Positions 10,801 to 20,150 of a DNA stretch of 25,724 bases are shown piece by piece. Every line of letters begins with the position of its first letter. Position 1 is the stretch's first letter. Position numbers and translations under genes: made by a program. The DNA comes from Sphacelaria rigidula (lineage: Eukaryota; Phaeophyceae; Sphacelariales). The notes beneath the pieces were generated by a model. That model was given only the letters and a program-made list of their open reading frames with translations. It had not been told where the DNA came from and ran no database searches. Location of the stretch: the NCBI GenBank assembly GCA_964200075.2, contig CAXNAA020000157.1:1-25724 (forward strand), in the 5' to 3' direction.

Positions 10801-11964
10801 CATAATTTAAGACTGCCTGCGCTTGAAACGTGCGTTGTGGCAGATTGTCCCTGAAATGAAGGAGTTGGTACAGAACTTGCGTGCTCGAGGGTGGTGTGTG
10901 GTGATTGTTTCTGCCAGCCCCAAGTGGATCGTGGAGCCTGGGGCTCGCCGGTTAGGTCTTGACCCGAAAGATGTCATCGGCGTCGAGGTGCGCCGTCGCT
11001 GATAATATGTTGCCGTTGGAATATGTCCGTCTACAGTTTTTTTCAGAGGTGCGTTACTTCGTAATGACCACCTCGTGCTGCTCGCGTTGATTGCCATTTC
11101 CATTTTGAAGACTTGCCCTACTGCAATGGTTGACTCTGGGTACATTTTTGTGCGGGATGGAGCTGAAGAGCTGGGAAGAGGCGCACCCAGGCGCACTCTA
11201 GGGTGCGTGTAAGTGTATCCTGTGACGTTGATGGGGATGTCCACGTTCCCATTGTTTTGCCAATCGACTGCCCACTGCAGGTCGAGACGTCAGGACAACA
11301 GGCCACTTCCGTTCTCCGACATCCCATGCCACTCCGAGAGGGCAAGGTCGAGTTGTTGAAGGTCAGTGATGAGAGCCGATACGTCCACTACGTGATTTTT
11401 TCCTCCCGTGATGAAGCCCACGGATCCCCGTGGATTGAAGGAGTAGAGAAGGACATGTAGAGCTAGGAGCAGCGGGCACCCGGCACGCTTCAGTGGTGTG
11501 CGTCTTTGGTGCGACGCTTTCGAAACCGAGACGAGAGTTCTTCTCGAGCAAGACGCACGTATTTCAATTGCGTGTACGCGGGTGTTGACAGAATGGTGTA
11601 GGTGTTGGCACTAGGAGAATGCACGCGTTCTACAAATGGTGTACGTATTGACACTACAAGGATGCACGCTTTCTGCGACGCACGTGGAAGGACCCTACCT
11701 GTTTTCCGACGATCGATCACTAGGCTTTTTCCCCACGTGTACGAAGAACACCCACCCACCCGTTGTTGAAATGTTGTCGCAAATACTGATTAGATGGCAT
11801 TCGGCGAAGGGCCGTCTTTTGCGGCTGGAAATTCCCTGGACGACGGCGCGATGCTCGGTTATGCTCGAGGTCTAGCGCTCGTGACGAATCCGAGCTCGTC
11901 GGAGTTGGAGGCTCTTGCGCTCGAAAAGGGCTGGAGCGTTCACCATCTGCGGCAACAGCAGTAA
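4710..11964 (+). CDS. SPDS: Plastid-targeted spermidine synthase fused to a HAD phosphatase, 10 exons
   Basis: Exons: 4710-5024, 7618-7857, 8236-8594, 8992-9096, 9350-9551, 9807-9994, 10402-10534, 10844-10987, 11281-11361 and 11794-11964 (stop TAA). Their sum is 1938 nt, 645 residues, with all phases agreeing. Residues 1-29 are a signal peptide ending ILA|F. The spermidine synthase part runs from the LFSVKVDSIVHDARSKFQRI block (about 85-105) through ERDEAGYHEMITHVPL, GGGDGGAAREI (158-162 is GGGDG, the decarboxylated-AdoMet site) and VVDASDPVGPG (Asp242/Asp245, catalytic region) to YPGGVWNL and ASFVLPP. It would transfer aminopropyl from decarboxylated AdoMet to putrescine, releasing methylthioadenosine. 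The HAD part has motif I DADGTLW (Asp437, Asp439), motif II VSASP (Ser537), Lys584 in REGKVE, and motif IV GNSLDD (to Asp606). Spermidine versus spermine or thermospermine specificity cannot be read. Domain identities are firm; the single-chain model is likely but rests on the exon 5 to exon 6 join. Confidence 0.86.
5025..7617 (+). other. Large intron 1 of the fusion gene
   Basis: A 2593-bp intron lies between CAG|gtgcgg and aagtag|GTG. It separates the targeting and N-terminal exon from the catalytic exons, so the first exon is easily missed. I saw no exon with homology inside it. Minus-strand frames there (for example 5153-5566 and 6790-7206) resemble no family I know. It contains the perfect inverted repeat at 7378-7400. 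Confidence 0.75.
7378..7400. repeat. Perfect 10-bp inverted repeat with 3-nt loop
   Basis: The arms CAAGTACATA and TATGTACTTG flank TCG. The hairpin sits in intron 1 about 220 bp before exon 2. It may be chance or a remnant of a small mobile element. Confidence 0.85.
9807..11964 (+). other. HAD-superfamily phosphatase half of the fusion gene (exons 6-10)
   Basis: Exons 9807-9994, 10402-10534, 10844-10987, 11281-11361 and 11794-11964 encode residues 408-645, about 238 residues, the normal length of a free-standing phosphoserine-phosphatase-like HAD enzyme (subclass IB). Landmarks are DADGTLWDGDAAEIF, a helical cap with KKKVAYGYVAQLFDGM, then VVIVSASPKWIVEPGARRLG, REGKVELLK and AAGNSLDDGAML. 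All four HAD motifs are intact, so activity is expected. Its substrate cannot be read; phosphoserine-like substrates are one option. An alternative model is a separate gene starting at the in-frame ATG 9783, which would add MALCTHTQ before residue 408. I prefer splicing because the upstream exon ends in a strong GTAAGT donor with no stop codon and the phases match. Confidence 0.8.
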
Positions 11965-12515
11965 AGTAGACAAACGACTTGCTAGATGCTCGATGCGTGA
12001 AGCCACATTTTTGTCGACATTTTTTCACCTGTGCATCCAGTGTGTTTTTAGGGACTTCGAGGGCTTTTTCGTTGCATTCGCGCACCGCCGCGTACGGCCG
12101 CGAAACGTCCATTGTTTCGAGAAATAGGGGAAAAAAGTACTCGCAGTTTTCCCATGGACCAATATTCACTTGAAGTTCCCCTGAAGGGGTCTGTGTGCAA
12201 AAGTCCTGTCGAAGGCTCCGGCAACCAGGGTCTACCAAGAGAAGCAGTAGGAACTGTTCGATTATCATTGTATTATGGTTGTCATCACGTGGCTGAGTCC
12301 TCGCCACCATCTAGGCTGTCGTTCAGTCGTATGGTGGCAGAAGTTCGCAGGAATTTTGTGTTCTCCTCAAGCGCATTTTTGTCTGTTCTGCATGACGCCG
12401 ATTTCTACATTTCTGTTGTCGCGTGCTTGTTCCCCAGGTCCATTGCATTCTAGTCAGGTTTTGCAATGGAAGGTTGCAGAAGTGAAGCGTTGATTCGGTT
12501 CAGTGAATTGTTTTG

Positions 12516-12976
12516 ATGAAGGTCGCAGAGATCGCAGCAATTCACGTTATAGCTGTGCTCCTGTGGTCAATGGGTGTCCACGCGTGCATGAGGAGATTGT
12601 GGAAGGCTCTGTGTCATACATTGTTAACCGGGCTTGAGCGTGAACGTCATTCGCGTATGTGTAGTGGTTGAGTGTTCGAAGATTGATGTACAACGTTTCT
12701 GCCAACCGTGCTTGCTGATTGTAGGTTTGTCACATGCACCCAGATGGCGACACGGTACTCGCGAAGATTTGTAAGTGACGATGCTCACCCACGAGCGGTC
12801 AAATACACACTACAGGTGACGCCCACTCTACTACTACGTTACCGTTGTGTGAGGCGGGTCGCTAAAGCGGGTGGTCGTAAATTGACCTGCTGCGCAGATC
12901 ACGCCAAGTGCAGTTACAGAACGATCTCATCATCTCAGTCGGTGACTTGATCACGGTTGCGCCGAGTTTGTGTTAA
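12516..12976 (+). CDS. Possible small secreted LysM-domain protein, model incomplete
   Basis: The ATG at 12516 opens a signal-peptide-like N-terminus (MKVAEIAAIHVIAVLLWSMG, then VHA). Downstream, 12725-12770 encodes CHMHPDGDTVLAKI, 12816-12846 encodes DAHSTTTLP, and 12898-12976 encodes QNDLIISVGDLITVAPSLC before a TAA stop. Joined in phase, these give the LysM pattern GDTxxxxI...NDLIxxGDxIxV, a fold that binds N-acetylglucosamine-containing glycans such as chitin or peptidoglycan. Weak points: the implied introns are only 45 and 51 bp, the second donor (gtgtga) is poor, and I could not find a donor joining the signal-peptide exon in phase with 12725. The LysM reading is moderately supported; the full gene model is not. 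Confidence 0.38.
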
Positions 12977-13461
12977 CGGAAGTCCACTCTCGCTCCAAAC
13001 ATGAGCCCAGTCCGCTCTTATCCACCACGGACTCTGTCCTGGCGTCTTCGCGAAGTGGTCCATCCATAGAATTGCGCAGTAGTGCCCAAATAGCAAGAGT
13101 CTACCTTACCAGTCTATGCTCACATCCGTCCGACGCGTTGCTTGACTCTGAGCATAGAACGGGGCCGCGAGAGGGAGGCAAGGAGGTGACGATGGGATGG
13201 CACAAGCTTTGGATATTTTAGCTGTAGCGCAAAGAGTGAAAATCGCGGTTACCCCAGTCAACACCGATGGCTGGCAAACTCAGCAACAGCAGCGAAATAC
13301 TGTCTGTAGTACTTGGGCATCTGCCGCGTATATAATCTGCATACTGTTCCAATTTCACGGAGTGAATTTAGTTTATGCTGCAGGTGAAAATTTGACTCAC
13401 CGGTTTTTTGCGACTCGTTTTGCGCTACATTTTTCCACTCTAAAACCCCTTTTGATTTCAG

Positions 13462-13860
13462 TTTTTGAGGGAAAACTTTGTCAAACAAAACCAAACGCAT
13501 CTTGCTCCAGGGGGGCACGTGGACACAGCAGTTGCTGCTGCCTACCTAGTATCATGTTCCAAATCGAAGTCTCGGGTGAGAACGCCCAGCGTGCAGCCGC
13601 TTGACGCAACCACTGCGTTCTGCCACGGACCCTTCCCCACGTATCCGACAAGGGGGCAACATCCCCGTACAGGCGGTAGCAATGCTAGCGGATCCTACGT
13701 CCTGACAATCTGGCAGCCGGGCAGGTGGTTATGGCAGTGTCCTTCTAGCTATATCAACTTACACTGCACTGGAGCAGAGTTTGAAGGTGAATATTTTGGC
13801 GATTGCCTCACCTGCAGTTCGCCGAGATGTTCCGGATTTTTTCACGATCTCACTGAGTAA
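13462..13860 (+). CDS. Hypothetical exon, cysteine-rich C-terminus
   Basis: An open frame of 132 codons follows a convincing 3' splice site (CTCTAAAAC branch-like sequence, then CCCCTTTTGATTTCAG). It begins FLRENFVKQNQTHLAPGGHV, which loosely resembles the second half of a LysM motif, and ends with six cysteines in about 35 residues (CPSSYINLHC, CLTC, CSG). It could be a later exon of the LysM-like gene, but I could not join it in phase. Frames of similar length occur by chance in this window, so this is a weak call. Confidence 0.2.
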   Translation, partial: FLRENFVKQNQTHLAPGGHVDTAVAAAYLVSCSKSKSRVRTPSVQPLDATTAFCHGPFPTYPTRGQHPRTGGSNASGSYVLTIWQPGRWLWQCPSSYINLHCTGAEFEGEYFGDCLTCSSPRCSGFFHDLTE

Positions 13861-13866
13861 CATTTC

Positions 13867-13916
13867 ATGTGGAAATGTACCATACCCTGCATTACTGTGT
13901 ATGTGGAAATGTACCA
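13867..13916. repeat. Direct repeat of 16 bp
   Basis: ATGTGGAAATGTACCA occurs at 13867-13882 and again at 13901-13916, a spacing of 34 bp. It is a short local duplication. Confidence 0.85.
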
Positions 13917-14834
13917 GACTCTGGACAAAGATTTCTACAGTCAGTACGAACACGATGTTAAGAGTGTACTGCGCACAGTGTGTTGCGTGTGTTGTCGTCC
14001 CATCTATTCTGGACGCCGGTCTCCACCTTTCGGTATATGTGGGTGCACCAGCCGGGGTCACACAGGAGGAAAGTCAACACAGGAGTTTGTTTTTGTGTGT
14101 TTAGTTTAGTTCTCCACCTTCCTTCTGCGGTGTTTCCCTCTCTTTTTTATCGCGAGAGGGGTTCAGCAGTCCCTTTCCCTCGTCGACCGTTAGGTCGAAT
14201 TTCTTGCGCAGTATAGAATATGTTGCCGACTGTAATTTGTGTAAAAACACTGCGTACTTGAAGGGGGGGTTGCTGTGACACGCGGGAGTGCTCCAGGGAG
14301 CAGAGAGGTTCATCACCTCATGGCACAGAAATAAAGAGGAGGCCAGGTGGCTACGTGCGATTGGACGGGAGACCAACGAAGCCCATATAACACAGCAACG
14401 ACGACGGTCCAGAGAAGGGGGGGGTGGGGGGTGAACCCCCTCCGATGAGGAGTGCCGTTATGTCATGCAGTGCTTATCTTGATACACCTTGTATGCTTGT
14501 ACGTATGGCTGTCCCTCGAGAGGTCGAAAGATGGAACCTTGCGATTCTTAGTCCTTTGGTTGGTGGTATTTGGGGCCTTGAGTCTCGCCCGTAGTCGGAC
14601 CCTATGTTCATTTCTACTTGGTCTCGCGCGTCGAGTTGGAAAGCCGGGTGCCACCCCCTGAAGTCCGAATGGCCACCTGCGGCACCGGATCTTCTGAGGT
14701 TAGTCATATGTATTCTCTTTCTTCTTTTTTAGTTATCCCTGTTTTGCTCGTATCGCGTTTTGTGAGTTTTAATCTAGGTCCATATTGTTTTTTATTTTTG
14801 TTTTATATTATGTGGAGGTCGTGAGACTCCCGGT

Positions 14835-15198
14835 GACGGTAGAAACCGTCGAAGGTGGCCGATGATTTCCCTCGGGTTATGTAGTCAAGGATTGACCGTA
14901 AGTCGTGGGATTGAGGCAAAGTGGATCACTAGGGAAAGCTCGACGAGCGCGAGCGAGTTAGCCCGGTGACGAAGTCTGAGAGTCTTGGTCAAGAGTGATC
15001 CCCAGGGATAGCCAGCAGTTCGCTGGGAATATCCCTGTTACCTTGGGGTCCCAGATCCGGCTGTACAGATACGGAAGTTTCGGAGCTCCTGCAAACTTAC
15101 CCGTGTAACAGCCTTTCACTAGGTTACACGTCATAAAAGGAAATCTCTCCGCACATGCCCAAATGGCGATCTCCACAATGACCTCATTTGAGGTCGTT
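14835..15198. other. Segment with several strong hairpins
   Basis: Three near-perfect stem-loops lie within about 360 bp: GACGGT-AGAA-ACCGTC at 14835-14850; a two-part stem at 15004-15036 (AGGGATA pairs with TATCCCT, and inside it CCAGC pairs with GCTGG); and GACCTC-ATTT-GAGGTC at 15180-15195, extended by flanking pairs. The segment does not match any tRNA, rRNA or self-splicing intron core I recognise. It may be a structured RNA or part of a mobile element. Confidence 0.4.
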
Positions 15199-15281
15199 AG
15201 CCTGTGGCCACGGAAGGCGTCCGCATTAGATGCCCAGTACGAATATTCCGCGCAGATATCGGAACGGTTTTTAATGTGAAG

Positions 15282-15327
15282 ACAACAACACCAACACCAA
15301 CACCAACACCAACAACAACAGCAGCAA
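15282..15327. repeat. CAA/CAC trinucleotide-hexanucleotide microsatellite
   Basis: A run built from ACAACA and CCAACA units, ending in CAACAGCAGCAA. On the plus strand one frame reads Gln/His repeats for about 16 codons, but an in-frame TGA lies just before it and a stop follows 14 codons after it. It is treated as a simple repeat. Confidence 0.85.
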
Positions 15328-16151
15328 CTTGAAGTCGGTAACTACAACGCTACACTTCGAGACAATAGTGTGTAAAAATCTCCACGGTGATGAATGTTAC
15401 AGGCGGCTTTCGCGCGATGGCGACTGCGTTACCATACAGCTTCGCCCAAAATATAGGCAGCCATTACAGCGGCGGGGGCGGAGGCGGGGTACAAGGCAAA
15501 AGTAACAGATGTGATAGAAATAAGGGGAAAAGGAGCGCTCAGACGCGAAGTAGACGAGGAAGAGTTCTAATACCCGGAGATATACGGGGGGTCGAGAGAG
15601 GGGATCGGGATGAAAACATATCTGCATGGCCCCATGGACGCGGCGAAAAATCTTGAACCGCGGTGTCGGGTGGGGGACCTACACTTGCCAGAAAAAAAAA
15701 AAGAGATATACCAGTAGTCGAAAGGAGGAGGAAGTAGGTGGACAAAATTGCCCCTGTGGCAAAGTAGTAGAGAGCAGAAGTCATATAGGGGCAGAATTTG
15801 AACTATAAAAGGAGGAATGAGACGTGCTGGAGGGGGAAATGCGGGACGTGAACGAAGATGGCATGGAATAATTTGATGCATTAGACAGTAGGGAAAAAGC
15901 GGTGGCTATACTAGGAGATAGATGGTGGCCACAGACAGCGAAACTGGACGGGGATAAGATATGTCAAAGGTTTTTGTGTGATGTATGGAAGAAACGTAAT
16001 GAGCGCCGGAGTGTTGGAGGTGACTCTACTAGGGGTAGGAACGGTGCTCCGTCTCGAAAGGGATGCGTGATCGATGGTCAAACGACTAAGGCAAGCAACA
16101 TATGAGTACGTCCCCCCCTCCCACGGCCCCAGAATGAGGTTTTGGCGACCT

Positions 16152-16161
16152 GGGGGGGGGG
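16152..16161. repeat. G10 homopolymer
   Basis: Ten consecutive G in non-coding DNA. Confidence 0.9.
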
Positions 16162-16640
16162 TGGTGCCGTCATTTCCCGATATGGGGTCCATCGGCCCGG
16201 CGTGCAGCTGCTTGGCGCTTGACGCTGTCTCCTGTCTGCCCGAGAAACAGCAGTTTGCAACTCATAGTCTGTGACATAACGGGAAGCAAGTCCTGCACGT
16301 GTACTTGAAAACAGGCATGGTAGTGGCTGGGACTAGTGCGGGACGACCTAGCGGCAATTTGCCGGGAAGGGGCTTGCACCTCAGCTCCGGCTTGCTGCGG
16401 GCCTTTACGAATGTAGGGCGACGGGGTTAACACGAACACGATATATGCTGCAATACAACTTTACGCTTCCGTGCAATAACACATTACCAGATCCCGGGTG
16501 CGTGCGGCAGACCTTCATTCTAGAGCCACGTCTAACAAGGGCCCAGCCGAGATCACTCCGGTTTCACCGCCGCAATTCAAGACCAACGTCACAGACGCCG
16601 AAAAAAGTTGAAATTGGAAACGCCCTGGGCACAGGGCAAT

Positions 16641-16680
16641 CCATCTATCTATATGTATACATACACACACAGAGACAGAC
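16641..16680. repeat. Composite microsatellite (ATCT, TATA/CATA, CA, GACA)
   Basis: Short ATCT, ATAC, ACAC and AGAC units run together for about 40 bp, downstream of the aldolase stop codon. Confidence 0.8.
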
Positions 16681-16934
16681 AACCTTATAGCAAAACGACA
16701 ACATGCCGAGGGCACAAGAATGTCATACAAGCCAGTCAACTACGCACGCACGTTGAGCTACAAAAATCCAAGACATCGTGACCATTTGCTCATACTTAGA
16801 GACATGTTTTCACCTCTCGAGGAGTATTACAATTTTCGGCTCGCATACCCGGGAAGAAATCAAACGATGGAGTTCCAGCCGTGCATACTGCAGTAAAAAC
16901 ACGGCCTGGGCGCCCAAGACGCACCACCTCACCC

Positions 16935-19900
16935 TCATCTCGCTGTGTCCTGAGTGTCACGTTGCTCCCTCCACGGTAGCAGGTTCCCCTCTCGCATAAA
17001 ACTGCTAGCTCGACTTCTAACAGCGGCTAAAGTCATCTCGGGTGTGAACAACGTCCTACCGACAGCGAAACTTGTCACGCCGGCGCTGGAAAACGTTTTC
17101 AAATCAGCAACTTCCACACCCCCTGCTACAATCACGGGTACGCTAGAAGAAACGTCAACAATTTTATGTACGGTAGTCGGGGGTATTGTGCACGCGGGGA
17201 ACACTTTTAAGATGTCGCCTCCGGCTGCAATAGCCGCGATTGCCTGGGCCTCAGTGGCCACCCCCGGTATGCTTAGCATTCCCCATTCCTTGGTGCGCCG
17301 AACTACAGCTGAATCCAAGGACATGCTGCTGACAAACTTTGCTCCGCACTTGAAGGCGGTATCCACCTATGTAGACCCCGTGGGGATGAAAAGACATAAC
17401 GAATGCGAGGGGTGGATGAAGTTGCACGTTACACAGTGGCTGGTAGTACGATTGCGGCAGGCGGGTCTGTTCATGCAAAGGCTGGTTGGTTGCAGATATT
17501 GTTATCCTTCGACTTGTAGACGAATCGAGGGTAACGGTAAATTCACTGCACCTGCGCACAACCAATTGTGAGGGCAATCTAATAAAAGCAACGGAGTCAG
17601 GAAGAAACCATATGGAGGCAAAAGCTCGCGCTTCCATCTTCTCTACACGGTCCTCACAGCGTTTTCTTGTGTCGTTCTGTGTAGGAAAGTCAGGTGTTTT
17701 CGGTGAGGGCTCATGCGGTTCGGGTGGCGTATCATGTGCTGATGTTGAAATGCTGAGCATCCACTCGTAGTTCGCGAGTTGCTTTGGAAGGACTCAATAC
17801 GTGTATTGTAGCTCACGACCACAAAAAGCATTTTCATCTAGGCAAGGTGAAATAGACATTTCAAATATTTAGCCTAGTAGTGGTACTAAAGATGTGAACT
17901 CTTCGGACAAGTTCCTGCCACCACTGTTTTTCGCGCAGATTTTGCGAAGTAGACACGTTGATTAGGCTCCGCAAACCGCGCACACCGGTTCCGAAGTTCG
18001 TATTGTCTATGAAGCATTCCTGTGATGAGCACGAGGCATGTCGAGGCTCTCTCGCTCGTGTTTAGATAGAAAACTGTGCCGGAGACGCGTGCGCGCCCGT
18101 ACATGCACGAGCAAATCAGACCTGACTTCTAACACGTACTGAAAGCAAGTCTACAATACAATTTGCCCCCATTCTATCAAAGAAGAATGACTGCTGGAAC
18201 TTATCTTCACCCAATTTTGCTTAGATATCCAACACATTCTCACTTGTCACTCGGAATTCTTCAAGCATCTCGATCGGGGATACGTGCTGTATCCGTACCC
18301 TGAAAGAGATGAAAAAAATTAGAGCGCTGTTATATGCTAAATCGCCATGCGCAAGCAGGGTTCTTGGATTCCTCTCCAGTGTGTTAGACTCGGACCGACC
18401 TTAGTGTCAACAAATTTACGAAATATAGATCTGGATATTCTACGGCAAGTCTTGAACGCGAGAAAAATAAGGGCGATCATAACCAAAAATATAGACCACC
18501 GTAATAGCATGTTGCCCTGGACCGCAAGCAAACTGCTTTCAATTTCCCGAGCTCTAGTAAGATCTTAACTCTCACCTGAAATCAAAACGTGAGCACTTTG
18601 ATTGAAAACATGTGATGAAGAACTTGAAATGTTGTGAGACATGTGGTGAAAAACGTACCATGTCGTAACAATATTGCGTGATCGTCAAAAAACGTCCGAA
18701 CGTTTCGAGATGCGAAGGAGTGTGTAACGATTCAGGGTACTGTATACGGCATCGCGTACACCGACAGATGGTTTGAGTTCACTAGAATACCAGATCCTTG
18801 ATCGAGTGTTAGTGTCGGATCCAAGTAGCACATGGAAATCGCTCAACTTTGATTTTGATTTCGCTTCCCACTCTGAGTATGGGTAGGGACCAGGAAAAGG
18901 TGAACATTGTCATGTTTGACCACTTCGGGGTACAGTGATCAGCGAGTTGTCTTCGCGGTGCATAGAAAATGTGGACTTGGCCCGATTTGAGAAGTTTGTG
19001 CCAACAGCACGCTGGGTTGAAAGTAAACAAGCGAGAGTGTGCATACGCTGGCGCACAGTTGCGGGTTATTCATCGGAGCTATCTTGTACACTAGCCTGGC
19101 CGAAAACGGCAAGGTTACTCTGTTCCTCCTTACCGTACTCGGGCGCTACCTTCACTTGGCCACGATTGTATACCCCATGGTGGACTTAATTGAAAGGGTA
19201 TACATGGAGAATTTCGTGTAAGACACCCCTGACTACTATACACTAACGAAGCCAAAAACTACGAGGTGTGCCTTTTATCTAGGTAGCGCCCTGTGAGTGC
19301 TGTCCAAGACACGCGGTCACCCACTCTATAGGTGACGATTTCTCGGGGATTGGGCTACGGGATAAATCTGTTCGGAAAGTTCTCAAAGAAGCGGGGAAAC
19401 AACGTGATCAAGCGTCCGATTCTCCGGAGCCTTACACTCGAGAAAAATCAAGGGTGCCTTGACGCCGCGGGTGATATATGCTGGACCCGTGGTAGCTATA
19501 AACTGTGCCGAGAGATATGCGCAGCATACGAACTAACTTACGGCACAACGCCGTCAGTAGGTTCGTCGTTTTCCCGGTGCAGTACAGTATCTTGACAGTA
19601 CCCGGCCATCCGACATTTATTGCCGCCGTTGGCACCTCACGAAACGGAGGTAAATGGCAGTTATTTGCAACGATGCTGATTCCTTTGCGCTGCATTTTTT
19701 ACTACGGGATCCTCTTATACTTTTCATCCTACATTATTCTAACCACACCACATTGTCATGATGGTACAGTACAGCAGCAGTCGATATTGGCTATGATCGT
19801 ACCTGCAGTGGGGTGGTCACAGATGATGCCCCAATGGTCATGCCCGGCAACTCCAATCTGCAACATTTAACGAGGACTTCTTCGAATCCCGGGGTATCTA

Positions 19901-20150
19901 CAGTGACTGATAGCATACGGAAGCCTGTCTTGTAAAGCCCGACAACTGTTTCTTCGCCCCTCTCCAGCTCTAAGCCACGCAGGACGGCAAGAGGCCATCT
20001 TACCGCCAGCGGCGGGGGCGTTTGACCAACATGATCTCGTCCCACTTTACAAGCGACGCATGTTCGCTTCAATCCAAGAATGACGAAGGTCCGAGCCACA
20101 TTCGGAAAAAATGCAAGGTATAACAGCAGTAGCTTGCCATGCCTTAGCAT
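16935..20150 (-). CDS. KDPG/KDPGal-family aldolase, divergent active site, 2 exons
   Basis: Exons on the minus strand are 20150-19803 and 17366-16935 (stop TGA), joined in phase 0 (CAG|gtacga ... catag|GTG), giving 259 residues. Family members (Eda, DgoA) cleave 2-keto-3-deoxy-6-phospho-sugar acids to pyruvate and glyceraldehyde 3-phosphate through a lysine Schiff base. The blocks are collinear: WPLAVLRGL (52-60), YKTGFRMLSVTVDTP (73-87), IGASSVTTPLQ (106-116), CGAKFVSS, SIPGVATEAQAI, ILKVFPA with Schiff-base Lys170, VIVAGGV (194-200), SFAVGRTLF. AVLRG and PGVAT are closer to the DgoA branch than to E. coli Eda. Residues 1-20 look like a signal peptide (LLLLYLAFF core), so targeting to plastid or secretory route is possible. 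The usual catalytic Glu is Ser81, the usual Arg is Asp85, and GAGT reads GASS, so activity is doubtful. Start 20150 is chosen for length and signal. Confidence is high for the family, moderate for function. Confidence 0.88.
17367..19802 (-). other. Large intron of the aldolase gene
   Basis: A 2436-bp intron splits the aldolase barrel just after the GASSVTTPLQ strand. No further aldolase exon is needed because the flanking residues are contiguous in family alignments. I found no nested gene; a minus-strand frame at 18337-18531 has a hydrophobic stretch but no recognisable family. Confidence 0.7.

Larger units (their letters stand above)
12977..16934. other. Gene-poor region with hairpins and simple repeats
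   Basis: Nearly 4 kb separate the LysM-like exons from the 3' end of the minus-strand aldolase gene. No exon with secure homology is present. It holds one open frame behind a good acceptor (13462-13860), short direct repeats, a hairpin-rich segment (about 14830-15200), a CAA/CAC microsatellite, a purine-rich tract (about 15460-15900), a G10 run and a TATC/CA microsatellite. Such content suggests decayed mobile elements, but no terminal repeats or polymerase motifs were found. Confidence 0.5.

Noticed and set aside
11720-12310. Minus-strand 196-residue open frame
   Set aside because: It lies opposite the last HAD exon (GNSLDD block) and shows no family motif; treated as a shadow.
15282-15360. 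Gln/His-rich coding exon
   Set aside because: The reading is explained by a CAA/CAC microsatellite, has a stop just before it, and has no homologous flank.
19560-19640. Minus-strand string INVGWPGTVK, resembling the GAGTV block of KDPG aldolase
   Set aside because: The true counterpart IGASSVTTPLQ is in the upstream aldolase exon and joins directly to VDTAFKCGAKF, so this string inside the intron is chance.
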